The notes: generated by a model not told the origin, from the sequence alone. Shown: positions 34,256-45,961, counted from the first letter of the stretch. The stretch is DNA of 64,000 nucleotides from Sciurus carolinensis (GCF_902686445.1 NC_062214.1:53293177-53357176); one strand, 5' to 3'. Translations and numbers: made by a program.

Positions 34256-34612
34256 TGAAAATGCCTAATGTTCAAAATAAAGACAGAATTTTGAAGGCCA
34301 TGAGAGAAAAGCATCAGATTACACATAGGGGGAAACCAATATGGATAGCAACAGGCTTCTCAACTCAGACTCTAAAAGCTAGAAGGGCCTGGAACAACAT
34401 ATTTCAAGCTCTGAAAGAACATGGTTGCCAACCAAGAATCCTATACCCAGCAAAACTAAGAATAAAGAATGTAGGAAAACTCTTAGCTATAGTGGCCTTA
34501 TATGACATCAAAGAATTGACATATGTACAACCTAGAAATGAAAAGTTGTAATCCATTTGTGTACAATGAATCAAAATGCAGTCTGTAAAAATAAAAAAAA
34601 AATTAAAAAAGA

Positions 34613-35295
34613 ATCAACATGCATCAATGTGGTAACTATGAGGAGGACTTTGCTTAGCAAGGAATCCTTACAGAACCCTGGAGAAAGAATGTAAGAATAC
34701 GTTCACCCAAAGTCAAGAGGGGAGAGATTTTATAAACAAGAATGTTGAAATACTTTTTATGGAATCACCAGCCTTCTTCAACATTGGAAAATTTATACTG
34801 CAGAAAAACCCTTGAAGTATAATTAGCATGGAGAAGTCTTCAGACAGAGTTTTGACCTTGGAAAACACCAGTGAACTCATATTAGAGAGTATTATAAAAA
34901 GTTGTATGGGCAGAGGTCAAACCTCAACAAGAGAGTCTCCACAATGCTGAAAAGTTAATGTAATTAATGTAAGTGGGCAAATTGTATAGGGAATGAGTAG
35001 TCTAAATTGCTCATTTTAGCCAGTAAAGTCATTAGATGAATGTCTCAGATAAAAAAAGAAGGAAAAAGAAAAAAATACTAAACTGAGAATTAAGTTTAAA
35101 ATGTGGCAAATTGAATGAATAAAAGAGATGCAGAAAGTTGGGGGATAATTTCCTCATATTGAACACAGTAGACCTACCCAGAGTAAACAGATCAATACCT
35201 AAGGAACTGTAAGAGAAATTAAAACAATGTAACATATTAGGGCAGATAAGAATAGGCACTGTCAGTGAGTTAACTTCATTTTTCATAGAATTAAA
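34613..35295. other. Unassigned intergenic sequence
   Basis: No recognised repeat or exon. Confidence 0.3.
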
Positions 35296-35299
35296 TATT

Positions 35300-35395
35300 T
35301 CTTTTTTTATTTTTACAGACTGCATTTTGATTCATTGTACAAAAATGGGGTACAACTTTTCATTTCTATGGTTGTGCATGATGTTGATTCATACC
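35300..35395 (-). mobile_element. L1 3' UTR end, short antisense fragment
   Basis: 'ttacagactgcattttgatt' and 'tggttgtgcatgatgttgat' match the 3' end seen at 27830-27910 in the same orientation. A severely 5'-truncated insertion. Confidence 0.75.
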
Positions 35396-35414
35396 ATTTG
35401 ATTACAATAAAAAT

Positions 35415-35495
35415 TAGGACTGGGGTATAATTGAATGGTAGAGCACTTGCCTAGCATGTGTGAGGCACAGAGTTCAATTTCCTACATAAGAAAAA
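35415..35495 (+). repeat. ID SINE
   Basis: 'ggggtataattgaatggtag' to 'cagagttcaatttcctacat'; diverged. Confidence 0.82.
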
Positions 35496-35504
35496 ATAGA
35501 TATT

Positions 35505-36000
35505 TACAAGTTTTGTGGAACTTAATAGTTAAAATGTATATAGAAGAGCAAAGCACCAAGAATAGACAAGACAATCTTGAAGAATAAAGTTGGAGGAATT
35601 ATCCTGCCAGCTACCTGGCCTTATCATAAAGCTATAGTAATTAAAATAATGTGGTACTAGTGCAATATTAGGCAAAATGACCAACAGAAAAGGAGGTCCC
35701 AGAAACACCCACACATAAGCACACCTAGTATGACAGGGGGGACATTGAAGACCAGTGGAGAAAAGAGAAGTTATTAAATGGACCTGTGATAAAATGATTA
35801 TCAAATATCAGGAGGAAATGAAATTAGGTTCCTATCTCATCACATCCTATTCTATATGCAACTAAAACTAGTCTAAAATTTTAATAAGAAAAATGCAAGA
35901 GAAAATCTTACTTAGGGAGATTTTGAAATGAAATACAAAATGCCAAGTTATACAGAAAAGATGGGTAAATTTGTATTATTAATTGGTGGTTTATGAAATC
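35505..36000 (+). mobile_element. Old L1 ORF2 fragment, sense
   Basis: 'acaagacaatcttgaagaat', 'ccttatcataaagctatagt' and 'gtggtactagtgcaatatta' correspond to the late ORF2 region of old L1. Same region as at 46290-46420. Confidence 0.75.
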
Positions 36001-37230
36001 ACCAAATAGCACCCTAAAGAAAATGAAAGTAAGCCACATACTAGGAGATTGCAACACATACAATCAATAGATATATTAAATCTCCTCCAAGGTAGTAAGA
36101 AAAAGCAAGTAATATATTTCATTAGATCCAAGATACTATCAACTGTAAAATGCACCATTATTTTATATACCATCAAAAAAGAAACAAATTGATATGTTTT
36201 CTCATCACTTCTTTTAAGAGAGCTTGTAAGAAAATTCAACAATTCCTCTTCCTAAATGCTGAGCTGTTTGTAAAACATTTTTTTAAAATCATTATCCTTT
36301 TTCCATTGAAAATGTTTCCACTGAAAGCATACTTATTGTAGATGGAATTAATCCTCTTATTTTAGCCCACTTACATTTCATTCATTCATTTACCAAACAC
36401 TTATCAAAATTTCCTTTGCATTAAAAACCCAGGATATAAAGATCAATGAGCTCATCTCTGTTATAGCTGGGAATGATTACAATGTTCTGTGAACATGTTC
36501 CAACTGAGATATGCTCAAAGAGATGAAAAGACTATTGAAAACTACATATTTGACTCTGAACTTTGAAAGATGAATGAAGACTAGACACTGAAAAGAAACA
36601 AAGATCAAAAGTCAGAAAAAACATAGGTTGAGTGAAGAACAGTGAGTACATTATGATGCTAGTGAATCATGACATATGAGGGAAGGAGCAGGAGCCAGCA
36701 ACAGGAAGATGGAGAAATTTCAACATGATGCATGATAAAGTCATTTTAGGCTTTAAAACTGTTGACAGTTGGAACCTCTCATGTTTCTAAATGCAGGAGA
36801 ATGATTTTGTAGAAAGAATTCTGGATGTTGTAGGAAGTAGACAGGTTGATTTGAATCTTAAGTCATGCTTTTATACAGAAGTTTGTTCTAGTGTTCACAC
36901 TTTTGAATCTGCTTTTGCCCAGCTCTCTATCACTGATGAGGCTAAAGTGTACTGGGTGTCATGGGTCAGAGTTCACTCTTAGTCAAGATCCTTCCCTCAA
37001 GGTCTCTAGCTCATTCTTCAGATTCCCATATAAATATCTCCCTTTGACACCTACTTGGAGTAAACTAATACCTTTATGTAATCTCTAGTAGCATTTATAC
37101 AGAGATATTTGTAATAGTTTCCTTATGGGCTATTTGTTATATTATATATCCTGAAACGAAAGCTACCTTTGATCTTCATAGTCAAATGCCAGGAACATAG
37201 AACATATTGTTGAGTGAAGAATTATAATAA
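36001..37230. other. Mostly unassigned; weak old-repeat character near 36370-36480
   Basis: 'cattcattcatttaccaaac' to 'gatataaagatcaatgag' resembles the common L2/MER-type 3' motif; otherwise nothing recognised. Confidence 0.3.
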
Positions 37231-37889
37231 ATGTGAACTTTGACTTCCAGCCAAGATGGAGTACCAGGAACTGGATTTACCCTGCTGCCTGAAACAACAA
37301 CAATAAAAGAAAAAGGTGTATAAACAACAGATTTCAAGGTACTGACATCAGATAACAAAGGACAGTAATCTCTGAAAGATGAAGATATGGGATGAGCCCT
37401 ATGATTGTCCCAGTTTACTGTCTTGAAAGTTTCCAAACAACAGTTAAAAGTGGGAGAACACAGGCAGAGCAGAATAGGCTCATTGAATTGAAGAGATGAA
37501 GTTGAGAGTGCAGGATAATCAAGGCAGTTAAGAGTTTTCAGGACCATATACCAGACAGGAGAGAAACAGAGATCTGCCAAGGTTTCACCGTAAGAATTCA
37601 GCAGAGTACTAATCAGTGCTTGTGTACAAGACAAATTACCTTATACCATGAAAAGAACCACCTGAAAGGATTAGAGCAAACAGTACCAGTGCTCACAGAG
37701 GACCAAGAATAGTGCCTATTTCCCAGCAAGAAAAATTCATAATTCATTGGATATCAGGGAGATTGCTAAAAAAAATAATAAATCTGGCTTTGGTAGTGAG
37801 TAATAATCATTACTAGACAAAACACATAATTCTAGTTCCATATAACACATTTTAAAAGCAAGATCTAAAATGTTTAAGCTGTTTCCAGG

Positions 37890-38005
37890 ACTGGAGTTGT
37901 GGCTCAGTAGTAGAGCGCTTGACTGGCACGTGTGAGGCCCTGTGTTTGATACTCAGTACTACATATAAACAAATCAAATAATGTTATTTAAAAAAAAAGA
38001 TCCAT
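37890..38005 (+). repeat. ID SINE
   Basis: 'gagttgtggctcagtagtag' to 'tttgatactcagtactacat' with a long A-rich tail. Confidence 0.88.
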
Positions 38006-38350
38006 TGACAACTAAAAAATTTTTTAAAAATATATGTATTTTTTAAAAAGTTTCCAAGTAATTTAACTTTATATTCAAAGCTCCAAAAGCTCTGTAACAA
38101 TTAAAAATAACCAGCAATTAAAAATATGAAATCACAATGTTTATCATCCAATTAAATTATCAGGCATGCAAAGAAACTACAAGCCATAATGAAGTGAATG
38201 ATAATTCAATTGAATTCATGTAGGAAAATATAATCCGTAATGTGGTAAGTAATAAATAAGACCAACCCAGAACTAACAAAGATATTAGAATTAGTTGAAA
38301 AGATTAGAAGTTACTGTTACTGTATTTTGTATGTTCAAAAAATTAAGCAG

Positions 38351-38443
38351 GAGGCTGGGGAGATAGCTCAGTCGGTAGAGTGCTTGCCTTGCAAGCACAA
38401 GGCCCTGGGTTCCATCCCCAGCACCACAAAAAAAAAAAAAAAA
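38351..38443 (+). repeat. Young ID SINE
   Basis: 'ggagatagctcagtcggtag' to 'gggttccatccccagcacca' and poly(A). Target duplication around AAAAATTAAG(C/T)AG on both sides. Confidence 0.95.
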
Positions 38444-38481
38444 ATTAAGTAGGGAAATGGAAAACAAAAATATCCGGTTGA

Positions 38482-38584
38482 ACTTTTTTTTTTTTTTTTT
38501 TTTTGGGGGGGTGCTGGGGATCAAACCCAGGGCCTTGTGCTTACAAGGCAAGCACTCTACCGACTGAGCTATCTCCCCAGCCCC
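38482..38584 (-). repeat. Young ID SINE
   Basis: Poly(T), then 'gtgctggggatcaaacccag' to 'ccgactgagctatctcccca'. The duplicated CCGGTTGAACTTTTT (38474-38488 and 38585-38599) gives exact ends. It lies 38 bases from, and inverted to, the ID at 38351-38443. Confidence 0.96.
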
Positions 38585-38849
38585 CCGGTTGAACTTTTTG
38601 ATATGAAAAATACTAAGATTAAGTTTAAACTTGGATTAATGACAGATTAGACATTACCGAAGATTAGTGAATTTGAAGTATAGTAATTGAAACTATCCAA
38701 CGTGAGGCATGGAGTGGGAGTAAATAATTTTGGAAAATGAACAGAGGACCAGTGAGCTATAGACAACTCCAAATGGCCTAATATGATTGGAATTCCTGAA
38801 GGACATGAGAAAGGGGAGGACAGAAAAAAAAATTTTAAAAATAGTGACC

Positions 38850-38975
38850 AGGGGCTGGGGTTGTGGCTCAGTGGTAGAACACTTGCCTAGCATGTGTGAG
38901 GTACTGGGTTTGATTCTCAGTACCACATATAAATAAATGAATAAAATAAAGGTCTATCAACATCTAAAAAGAAAA
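38850..38975 (+). repeat. ID SINE
   Basis: 'gggctggggttgtggctcag' to 'ggtttgattctcagtaccac' with the long 'aataaaataaaggtctatca' tail of this subfamily. Confidence 0.94.
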
Positions 38976-39371
38976 AAAAGAAAAAGAAATAGTGACCCAA
39001 AATTTTCCGCAATGGATAAATGCTGTAAAGCCACAGATGGAAGAAGCTCAGTGAGCACCAAGAACAACAAGCATAAAGAAAACTAGACAAAGGCATGTCA
39101 TAATCAAATTTCTCTAAACCAATGAAAGAGAAAAATATAAAAGCAACCAGAGGGAAAAGAAAACAGTACATACAGGGAATGAAGATACGTTGACAATAGA
39201 TAGTTCAATGGAAATAACCCCAAGAGAAAAGACTGTGGAGAAATACCTTTGAAGGTGGGGGGATAAAGAGTTGAGGGGAACCTTGCAAATTAGAATTCTA
39301 TACCAATTTATTACTTCTTTCAAAATGAAGGTGAAATGAAAACTTTTTAAAGACATAAAAAAGCTAAAAGA

Positions 39372-39458
39372 GGGGCTGGGGATATTGCTCAGTGGTAGTA
39401 CTTGCCTAGCTAGCATGTATGAGGTCCTGGGTTCAATTCCCAGCACCAAAAAAAAACT
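39372..39458 (+). repeat. ID SINE
   Basis: 'gggctggggatattgctcag' to 'gggttcaattcccagcacca' and an A-rich tail. Confidence 0.93.
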
Positions 39459-39503
39459 AAACTAAACTAAAAGAATATCACCAGCAGACTCACCCACCCA
39501 CCC

Positions 39504-39894
39504 TGTAAGAAATTTCCACGGAACCACGCCGGACACGGGAAATCACATAAGGGAATTTATTAAGCAAACAGTGTCTCCCTGCAGGGTAAGAGAGAAAATG
39601 AGAGGAAAAGAGAAAGGAAAGAGAAAGGGCGCCTGCTAGAGGGAGTGGAAAGCCAGGAGGATAGAGAAAAGTGTGTAGGACAGACAGAAGAAAGGAAAAA
39701 GATGGCGGGGAAGCTACAGTAAAACAGTTGAATTCTGCTGGGCTAACACGGGACCAATATGGGACCAATATGCAAGCTGACTGATGAACCAAGAGCTAGC
39801 TAGGATGTTCACAGATTGACAAGTGGTTGGGAGGCGGGCAAAATGGCTGTACCTGATGGGTGGGGGAGCAGCTTCATACATTATACACCCTACA
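39504..39894 (-). mobile_element. Solo LTR, copy 2 of the family at 25473-25855
   Basis: Shares the run from 'ggacacgggaaatcacataa' through 'gatgttcacagattgacaag' with copy 1, including the antisense poly(A) signal and the purine-rich middle. It differs by small indels and a duplicated 'gggaccaatat' motif at 39751-39773. Plus-strand ends TGTAAG...CCTACA give the TG...CA form. It interrupts an old HAL1/L1 that resumes with 'aaaactactaaaggatacca'. Confidence 0.85.
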
Positions 39895-40000
39895 AAAACT
39901 ACTAAAGGATACCACTCAGGAGGGAAAATAACAATAGGGACTCTGAATCTACCTAAAGAAATGAAGAACACCAGCAATTACAATGCCAGGATGGTATATG

Positions 40001-42105
40001 TTTTTTCCCAAACAGAAAAACCTATGATTTCTTACTAAGAGTTAGTCTATTCTTATGACACTTACGAAACGTTAAGATGACATTTTTCCCAATTTCTGTT
40101 TGGAATAAAATATAGATCATTGCATCCTATAGTATCACTTCTGTGATGGAACAAAAGCACTTGAAAAGTTATTTCTGTGACTTTAGCCTCCTAGGCCAGA
40201 GGCCTGACTCTAGAGCACCTAACAAATCAGATCTAGCTACTCACCCCAAAAACCAAACAGAAAAGTAAGGATGAAAAAGCAGGAAAGGAGTGCAGTTACA
40301 TAGGGAAAAGAGGGAGACCTACATCCTTAGTTCTGCCTTCAGGGGTATTGATAAGAGTTTCCGGATTAGACAAGGGGACCAGAAATATGCATAGACAAGC
40401 AGTCTTGGTCAAACTGTGGTCTGGTTGATCATTAGGATTGGTTAGGTAGGGCCTTATTGAGGTGAGAAAGTTGCTGTTGCTTGGGGAGTAGTTTCAAGTC
40501 ATTACAAGATGTTTATTCATCAGTCCTCTTCCTGGAATCCAAGGTAACTCACAGCAAAAGAGACATATAAAATGGAGGCAGAGATGCTGAATTTTTTATC
40601 CTGCTTTTAGTTACCCATTGGACATTTTCAGGACCAACAAAGAGTCTCAGTCCTTGTTTTTGTTTCATGAACCTGGAAAAAAACAATAGTGGTAGGAGGC
40701 GGGTTTTTTTCCTTAATTTTTCTTCAGTGTTTTACCTAACTTTTTTCTATGGTTATAAAGTGAACAAATTATTTCTTCTCTCTGATATGTGAAATTTAAA
40801 ACATTAGGAAGCCCAAAATTTAAAAATAAAGATCAACGTGTGATTTGTGAATTGCATAAGGATCAACTTTATATTTTTCAAGGTTTTCACAGGGTTTTCC
40901 ATTTCAGCCTTACATGTGATTTTACTGCTTACTTTCAAAACTTTGGTTTGGGACATTTGTCATCTATGTGTGTATTCCTCATGAGTTTCAGGGATGGTTT
41001 TCACTCTGATTGTTGTGAGGATCTTGTCTCTGTTCTTATTACAAACAGCATTCTGACAACTCAAACCTGAGCCAGAATACCTAACCCAGAATACCTTGGA
41101 ACATGTATCACAGCTTGTATCCTGCATGTGCTCAGGTTAAATCTGGTAGTTTTCTCAGGAGACCATTTCCACTGGAAATGGAGTTAAAATCTGTTCCCCA
41201 CTCAGGTCATGCTGACCTTGTCCTGTGGCATTTGCGCTGCATCACTTCCCTTCCTTTTCCTCTGCTTCTTCCTCCAGGAGGTTGGCTAGTGATGCCAGGT
41301 CAATAACAAAGAAATAATGGGTCATTTGTAGATGAGATGAACTTATTAAGTAAAAAAGTATGCCTCTCAGACCCCAGAATCTTTTTATTCCTTTCACTTA
41401 AATCCCTAAATATCCTAAATATGAATGTTCAGATAGCCTATACGTGTGTGGGGATAAGATCCAAAATGGGATCAGTTCTCTATTTTTCCTACAGGGATCT
41501 CAACCCCACAAATAAAAGCAAATACAGAATTACACAGATGCACCTTAAAGGTTTTCCCAATTTCAACACAGATGACCCAATCCAGGCACATGTACATTCA
41601 GGGTTACATGCAAGATGAAAACTCATGAAGAGTATGTGATGGCAATAACCTCTAAGATATTACATTAAAGGAAAGTTGGTTCTTAATTACTTGGAGCCTT
41701 CTCCTTGGTTGGTTCTGGAGGTCCCTAGCCTTCAACTGGAGGCAGGAATCAAACATGGGGTAAGACTGATACAATCAACACCATTGGGAGCAGGGATAGA
41801 CTGTGGAAGGTGAAAAACCAGTTTTGCCTGGATGCTTTAAGAGAAGTCCCAACTATTAAGGCTATTGAGGAAGATTGGACACAGGCAGAAAAGATATTGT
41901 GATGAACTTCTCTATTTGAAAACTTCTGAATGTATTCCCTCAGAATGATCCTGAACAGAGTTGAGAAATGAGTTTTTTCTGTACCAGGCCAAGAGTGAAA
42001 CTCCATGAAGATGTATGTTTTGTTCTCTCAATAACACTAACAACAAAACAGACTGTAGTTCCTATTGTTACCCATCCAGTTCTACTCACAGAATATCTCA
42101 AATAA
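40001..42105. other. Unassigned intergenic sequence
   Basis: About 2.1 kb of unique-looking sequence. Short open frames on both strands (40789-41070, 41103-41306, 41337-41618) have no recognisable motifs or splice sites; I see no gene. Confidence 0.4.
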
Positions 42106-42120
42106 ATCAGTATTATAGCA

Positions 42121-42121
<1 letters not shown>

Positions 42122-42152
<31 letters not shown>

Positions 42153-42226
42153 GGTACTGGAGATTGAACCCATGGCGTTATGCTTGCGAGGCAAGCACTC
42201 TACCAACTGAGCTATCTCCCCAGCCC
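42122..42226 (-). repeat. Young ID SINE
   Basis: Long poly(T), 'ggtactggagattgaaccca' and 'accaactgagctatctcccc'. Exact target duplication AGTATTATAGCACTC at 42109-42123 and 42227-42241. Confidence 0.96.
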
Positions 42227-42241
42227 AGTATTATAGCACTC

Positions 42242-42782
42242 TGAGAGAGGATAAAGTGGTATTATTTACCAGTGGACATGAATCAAGGACCAGGGTGGAA
42301 AAAACCTTAGTCTTAACCTATTTCAGTTAGGAAGAGAGACTGAAATATCTGGGGATAACCCAATCAAAAGGATTCTCAAACGTCAATCACCTCAATCTCT
42401 TTTATGTTCCCTTTTATTCTTCCTACCACTGCCTTAGTTAACACATTTATTGTTAACTTATTCATTTGCCCTTATTTGGCCTCCCTAAAACAACAACAAA
42501 ACACCCTGCCTACCTGGTTTCCATTATCTTTTACACTGACCACTCATTATTCCTTAAAATATGTATCTTAACTACACATTTTCTAGGCTTAGAAACCTTC
42601 ACTGGCTTATTAGGGGATGACAGTGTGATCAAACTTTCCATGGTATGTAAAGTCCCTTCCCTTAGATTTCAACTTTATAAACTGCTTTATAAAAATCAAA
42701 TATTAACATATAATGGATGCAGTCATTATAGACAAAACCATGTAAAAGAATAAGACCTCATTAAATAATCAAGTCTGTTACC

Positions 42783-42785
<3 letters not shown>
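42242..42785. other. Unassigned sequence ending in a long poly(A)
   Basis: No family recognised. It ends directly at the 42-base poly(A) run, so it may be the body of an unidentified retroposed copy. Confidence 0.35.

Positions 42786-42827
<42 letters not shown>
42786..42827 (+). repeat. 42-base uninterrupted poly(A)
   Basis: A pure A run, longest in the window. It precedes rather than follows the B1-ID at 42850, so it looks like the tail of something upstream or of a lost SINE. Confidence 0.9.
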
Positions 42828-42829
<2 letters not shown>

Positions 42830-42849
42830 AGACCAATAATACAAGATCT

Positions 42850-43070
42850 AGCTGGGTGCAGTAGCGCACGCCTAGGAGGCTGAGGCAGGAGGATCTTGAG
42901 TTCAAGTCCAGCCTCAGCATAAGAGAAGCACTAAGCCACTAATTGAGACCCTGTCTCTAAATAAAATACAAAATAGGGATAGGGTTGGAGATGTGGCTCA
43001 GTGGTTGAGTCCCTCTGAGTTCAATCCCCAGTACCAATAAATTAAATAAATAAATAAACAAATAAAAAAA
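42850..43070 (+). repeat. B1-ID composite SINE
   Basis: 'gctgggtgcagtagcgcacg', 'gagaccctgtctctaaataa', 'gagatgtggctcagtggttg' and an AAAT-rich tail. Confidence 0.93.
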
Positions 43071-43089
43071 ATCAAATTCTAGAATTATA

Positions 43090-43255
43090 TTATCTCAGTT
43101 CAAGTCTTGGTTTTTACCACCCAGCTGAGTTTAGAGACCTTGGGCAGTTAGATAACATTTCCTGATAATTTCTTCATCTATAAAATGTGAAAACATGTAT
43201 TTAATAGGTATCTTTCCAGATCATGTCCAAACTCATAAGAAATTTATAACAAAAA
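43090..43255 (+). repeat. Possible MIR SINE
   Basis: 'cagttcaagtcttggttttt', 'accttgggcagttagataac' and 'cttcatctataaaatgtgaa' follow MIR order, with divergence. Confidence 0.6.
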
Positions 43256-43604
43256 TGTATAATAGCTTAGCACAGCTGAATCAATAGTACTGGGCCTCCC
43301 CATAGCATAACCTGAGGCAAAGAAAAAATGTGCACCAAATGCATGTCTTAATGTATTTTTATAATGATTAATTTTTCTTCAGTACATTAAAGTAGTTAAA
43401 AAATATTGAAGAACTAAAAAGTAAGTGTATTAGAATTCAGAATGTTCAAGTTTACCTATTTTACTTATAGTAAAACAGAATTTATTAGTTTTAAATAAAA
43501 ATTAAGAGCTTCACATAATCAAGAAAAATTATCAAACATGACAATTTTCTCTATTGAAATGAGAGAAGTAAAGTATATCTTGAAAATACTAATGAGTTTA
43601 CTTC

Positions 43605-43790
43605 CAGTTGGCATGGTGGCACATACCTATAATCACAGCCACTTGGGAGGCTAAGGCAGGAGGATCACAAGTTGGAGGCCAGTCTCAACGACTTAGTGAA
43701 ATCCTATCTCAAAATAAAATAAGATGGGTTGGGGATGTAGCTCAGTGGTAGAGTATCCCTGGGTTCAGTCCCCAGTACAGAAAGAATATA
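43605..43790 (+). repeat. B1-ID composite SINE
   Basis: 'ggcatggtggcacataccta', 'ggatgtagctcagtggtaga' and 'gggttcagtccccagtacag'. Confidence 0.93.
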
Positions 43791-43877
43791 TATGATGGGT
43801 TCAGGGGCATGCTTTTTGTTCTTTTGCCTCAGGCTCCAATATGGTTCTGTATCACGCTGGGCTTTGTTTGTCTGTTT

Positions 43878-44057
43878 TGGTACTGGGGATTGAACCCAGG
43901 GGCACTCAACCACTGAGCCACATCCCCAGCCCTTTTTATATTTTATGTAGAGATAGGGTCTTGCTAAGTTGTTGAGGCTGGTTTTGAACTTGAGATCCTC
44001 CTGCCTCAGCCTCCTGAGCCGCTGGGATTACAGGTGTGTGCCACCGTACCCAGCTAT
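43878..44057 (-). repeat. B1-ID composite SINE
   Basis: 'actggggattgaacccaggg', 'gagatagggtcttgctaagt' and 'gctgggattacaggtgtgtg'. Inverted relative to its neighbour at 43605. Confidence 0.94.
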
Positions 44058-44379
44058 AGCACTGGTCTTTATTTTAAATTATACTATTTTGTTCATCATG
44101 GGTTGATTTGCATTAATTTTGATATTTTAAATGTACATGAAAGTATTATTTATCTTGACTATTGGAATTTTTGGCACTCCTTAAATTTGTGTCCAAGACA
44201 AATACTTAATTTGCCTTATCCAGTCCTGGCCTGTCAATTAACTCCCTCCCTTTTTTCCAGGCAAAATCCCTGGAGGAGAGAACAGAAGCTTTACTGATTT
44301 GGTCTATGTGTCCTATATGTCTCCTATGTCACTATGGGTTGAACCTACTATGACCAGATAGTCATTAAAGAACAGAGGT

Positions 44380-44485
44380 TTTGAAATCAAGCAGTCCTGG
44401 GTTATTTGACTGGAACTAGTAACATCATCCATTTCTCAGACTCCATCTGTAAAATGGAACATCAAGTTTATATGGGACTTGTATC
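44380..44485 (+). repeat. MIR SINE fragment
   Basis: 'caagcagtcctgggttattt' and 'catctgtaaaatggaacatc' match the MIR core order. Confidence 0.6.
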
Positions 44486-44702
44486 TAGAATTATAATTCT
44501 GAATATCAAGTATCATTTATTTTTTCCAAAAATAAGTGTTATGCTTTACTAGTGTACTATAGTAATAAATAATATATACTTAACTTTGACATATTCAAAG
44601 ATGCATTTAAAAATTTGCTCCATTTCAATCCCCAGGACTTTCCCTTTCCCTCTGCTCCTCATTCCTTTGCTCTCCTTCTTCTACTCTACTGGTATTCCTT
44701 CC

Positions 44703-45180
44703 ATTTATTAATTGTTTTTTTAATTGGTGCATTATGGTTATACATAAAACTGGAATTCATTGCTATGTATTCATACATGCACAAAACATACTTTGATCAA
44801 TTTAATTCCTTAGTTCCTCCCCTTTATCATCCCTCTTCTTTCACTCAATCCCCTTCCTCTACTATACTGTTTTCCCTTCTATTTTCATGAGATCATCCTT
44901 TTTATTTTATTTTAGTTTAGTTCTGGTTCTTTTTTTATTGTAAACAATGGAGTACAACTTGTTTCTCTGGTTGTACGTGAAGTAGAGGCACACCATTTGT
45001 GTAATCATACATTTACATAGGGAAATGGTGTTTGATTCATTCTGTTATTTTTTCCTTCCCTGCCACCTCTCCCACGCCTCTTTTCCCTCTATAGAGATCC
45101 CCCTTTTTAAATTCCTCATTTCTCTCTAGCTTCTGCATATGAGATAAAACATTATACCCTTGACTTTCAACTTGGTCATG
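44703..45180 (-). mobile_element. L1 3' UTR fragment, antisense
   Basis: 'tggttatacataaaactgga', 'ctctggttgtacgtgaagta', 'atttgtgtaatcatacattt' and a pyrimidine-rich run (45050-45115) correspond to the antisense 3' UTR of squirrel L1. No coding part remains. Confidence 0.7.
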
Positions 45181-45961
45181 ATTTTTTATACATTTCTAGA
45201 TTCATTTTGCTAATATTTCAGAAGATAGTTTTGTCTCCATGTACTATGCTTTTCTATTATGTTACTACAATGGCCTCATACAATGAGTTAAGGACTTTAA
45301 CAGTTTAGAGTAATGTGACAGTACTAGTTGTTTCCGTTTGGGATGATGGAAAAATTCTGAAGATAAATGGTGATAGTTACACAACAATGTAAATTTACTT
45401 AAGACCATTGAACTATATACTTAGAAATTATTAAAATGATAAATTCTATGTTATGTAAAATTTATGATGGGTTTGTTTTTATTAAAATCAGGGCACACTT
45501 TTTTTCTTTTGCCTCAGGCTCCAACAGAGCTCTGAACAGCTATACAGAGCTAACATCATTAAGTTATGAAAATACTAATACACATAACCCAGAGCTAACA
45601 TCATACTTGATGAAAGACTAAAAGCTTCCCATATAACATCAGGAATACTACAAGGATGTCTGCCCTTGTTACCCCCAATTCAACATGAATCAAAGTCTCT
45701 AATAAGGGCATTAGGCAAGAAAAATAAACAGCATCCATATTGGAAAGGATGTAAAATTGTTTCTATTTGAAGATGCATGATCTTATATGTAAATAACCTT
45801 AGGGATTCACATTCACACAAAAGCTAATAGAACTGGTACACAAGTATAGCAGTGTTGGAGAATATAAGATCAGCACACGAAAAATATGCTACTAATGAAC
45901 AACTTGAAAATTAAACACAGAAAACAATTCCATTTACAATAGTATCTCCCAGAATACTTAA

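Larger units (their letters stand above)
32365..34612 (+). mobile_element. Half-L1 (HAL1-like) element, sense, near complete, no ORF2
   Basis: Layout is 5' UTR, ORF1, short 3' UTR, poly(A). The GC-rich 5' UTR (32365-33570) has YY1-type 'gccgccattttgag' (32590) and 'gcggccatcttgaat' (32938) and a degenerate tandem array. ORF1-derived sequence starts near 33590 in broken frames; the longest open part is 33878-34255, then 34255-34551. The sequence then passes directly to 'gtgtacaatgaatcaaaatg' and an A-rich tail, the squirrel L1-like 3' end, with no reverse transcriptase region. The left edge is approximate because no clear target duplication was found. Confidence 0.72.
37235..40000 (+). mobile_element. 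Ancient HAL1/L1M element, sense, riddled with SINEs and one LTR
   Basis: Starts with the L1-type 5' end 'cttccagccaagatggagta' (YY1 motif) followed by 'ccctgctgcctgaaacaaca'. Later segments at 38640-39360 and 39460-39500, resuming at 39895, carry old HAL1 3'-half motifs such as 'aggtgaaatgaaaacttttt' and 'tcaccagcagactcacccac'. Inserted elements are listed separately. Confidence 0.6.
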
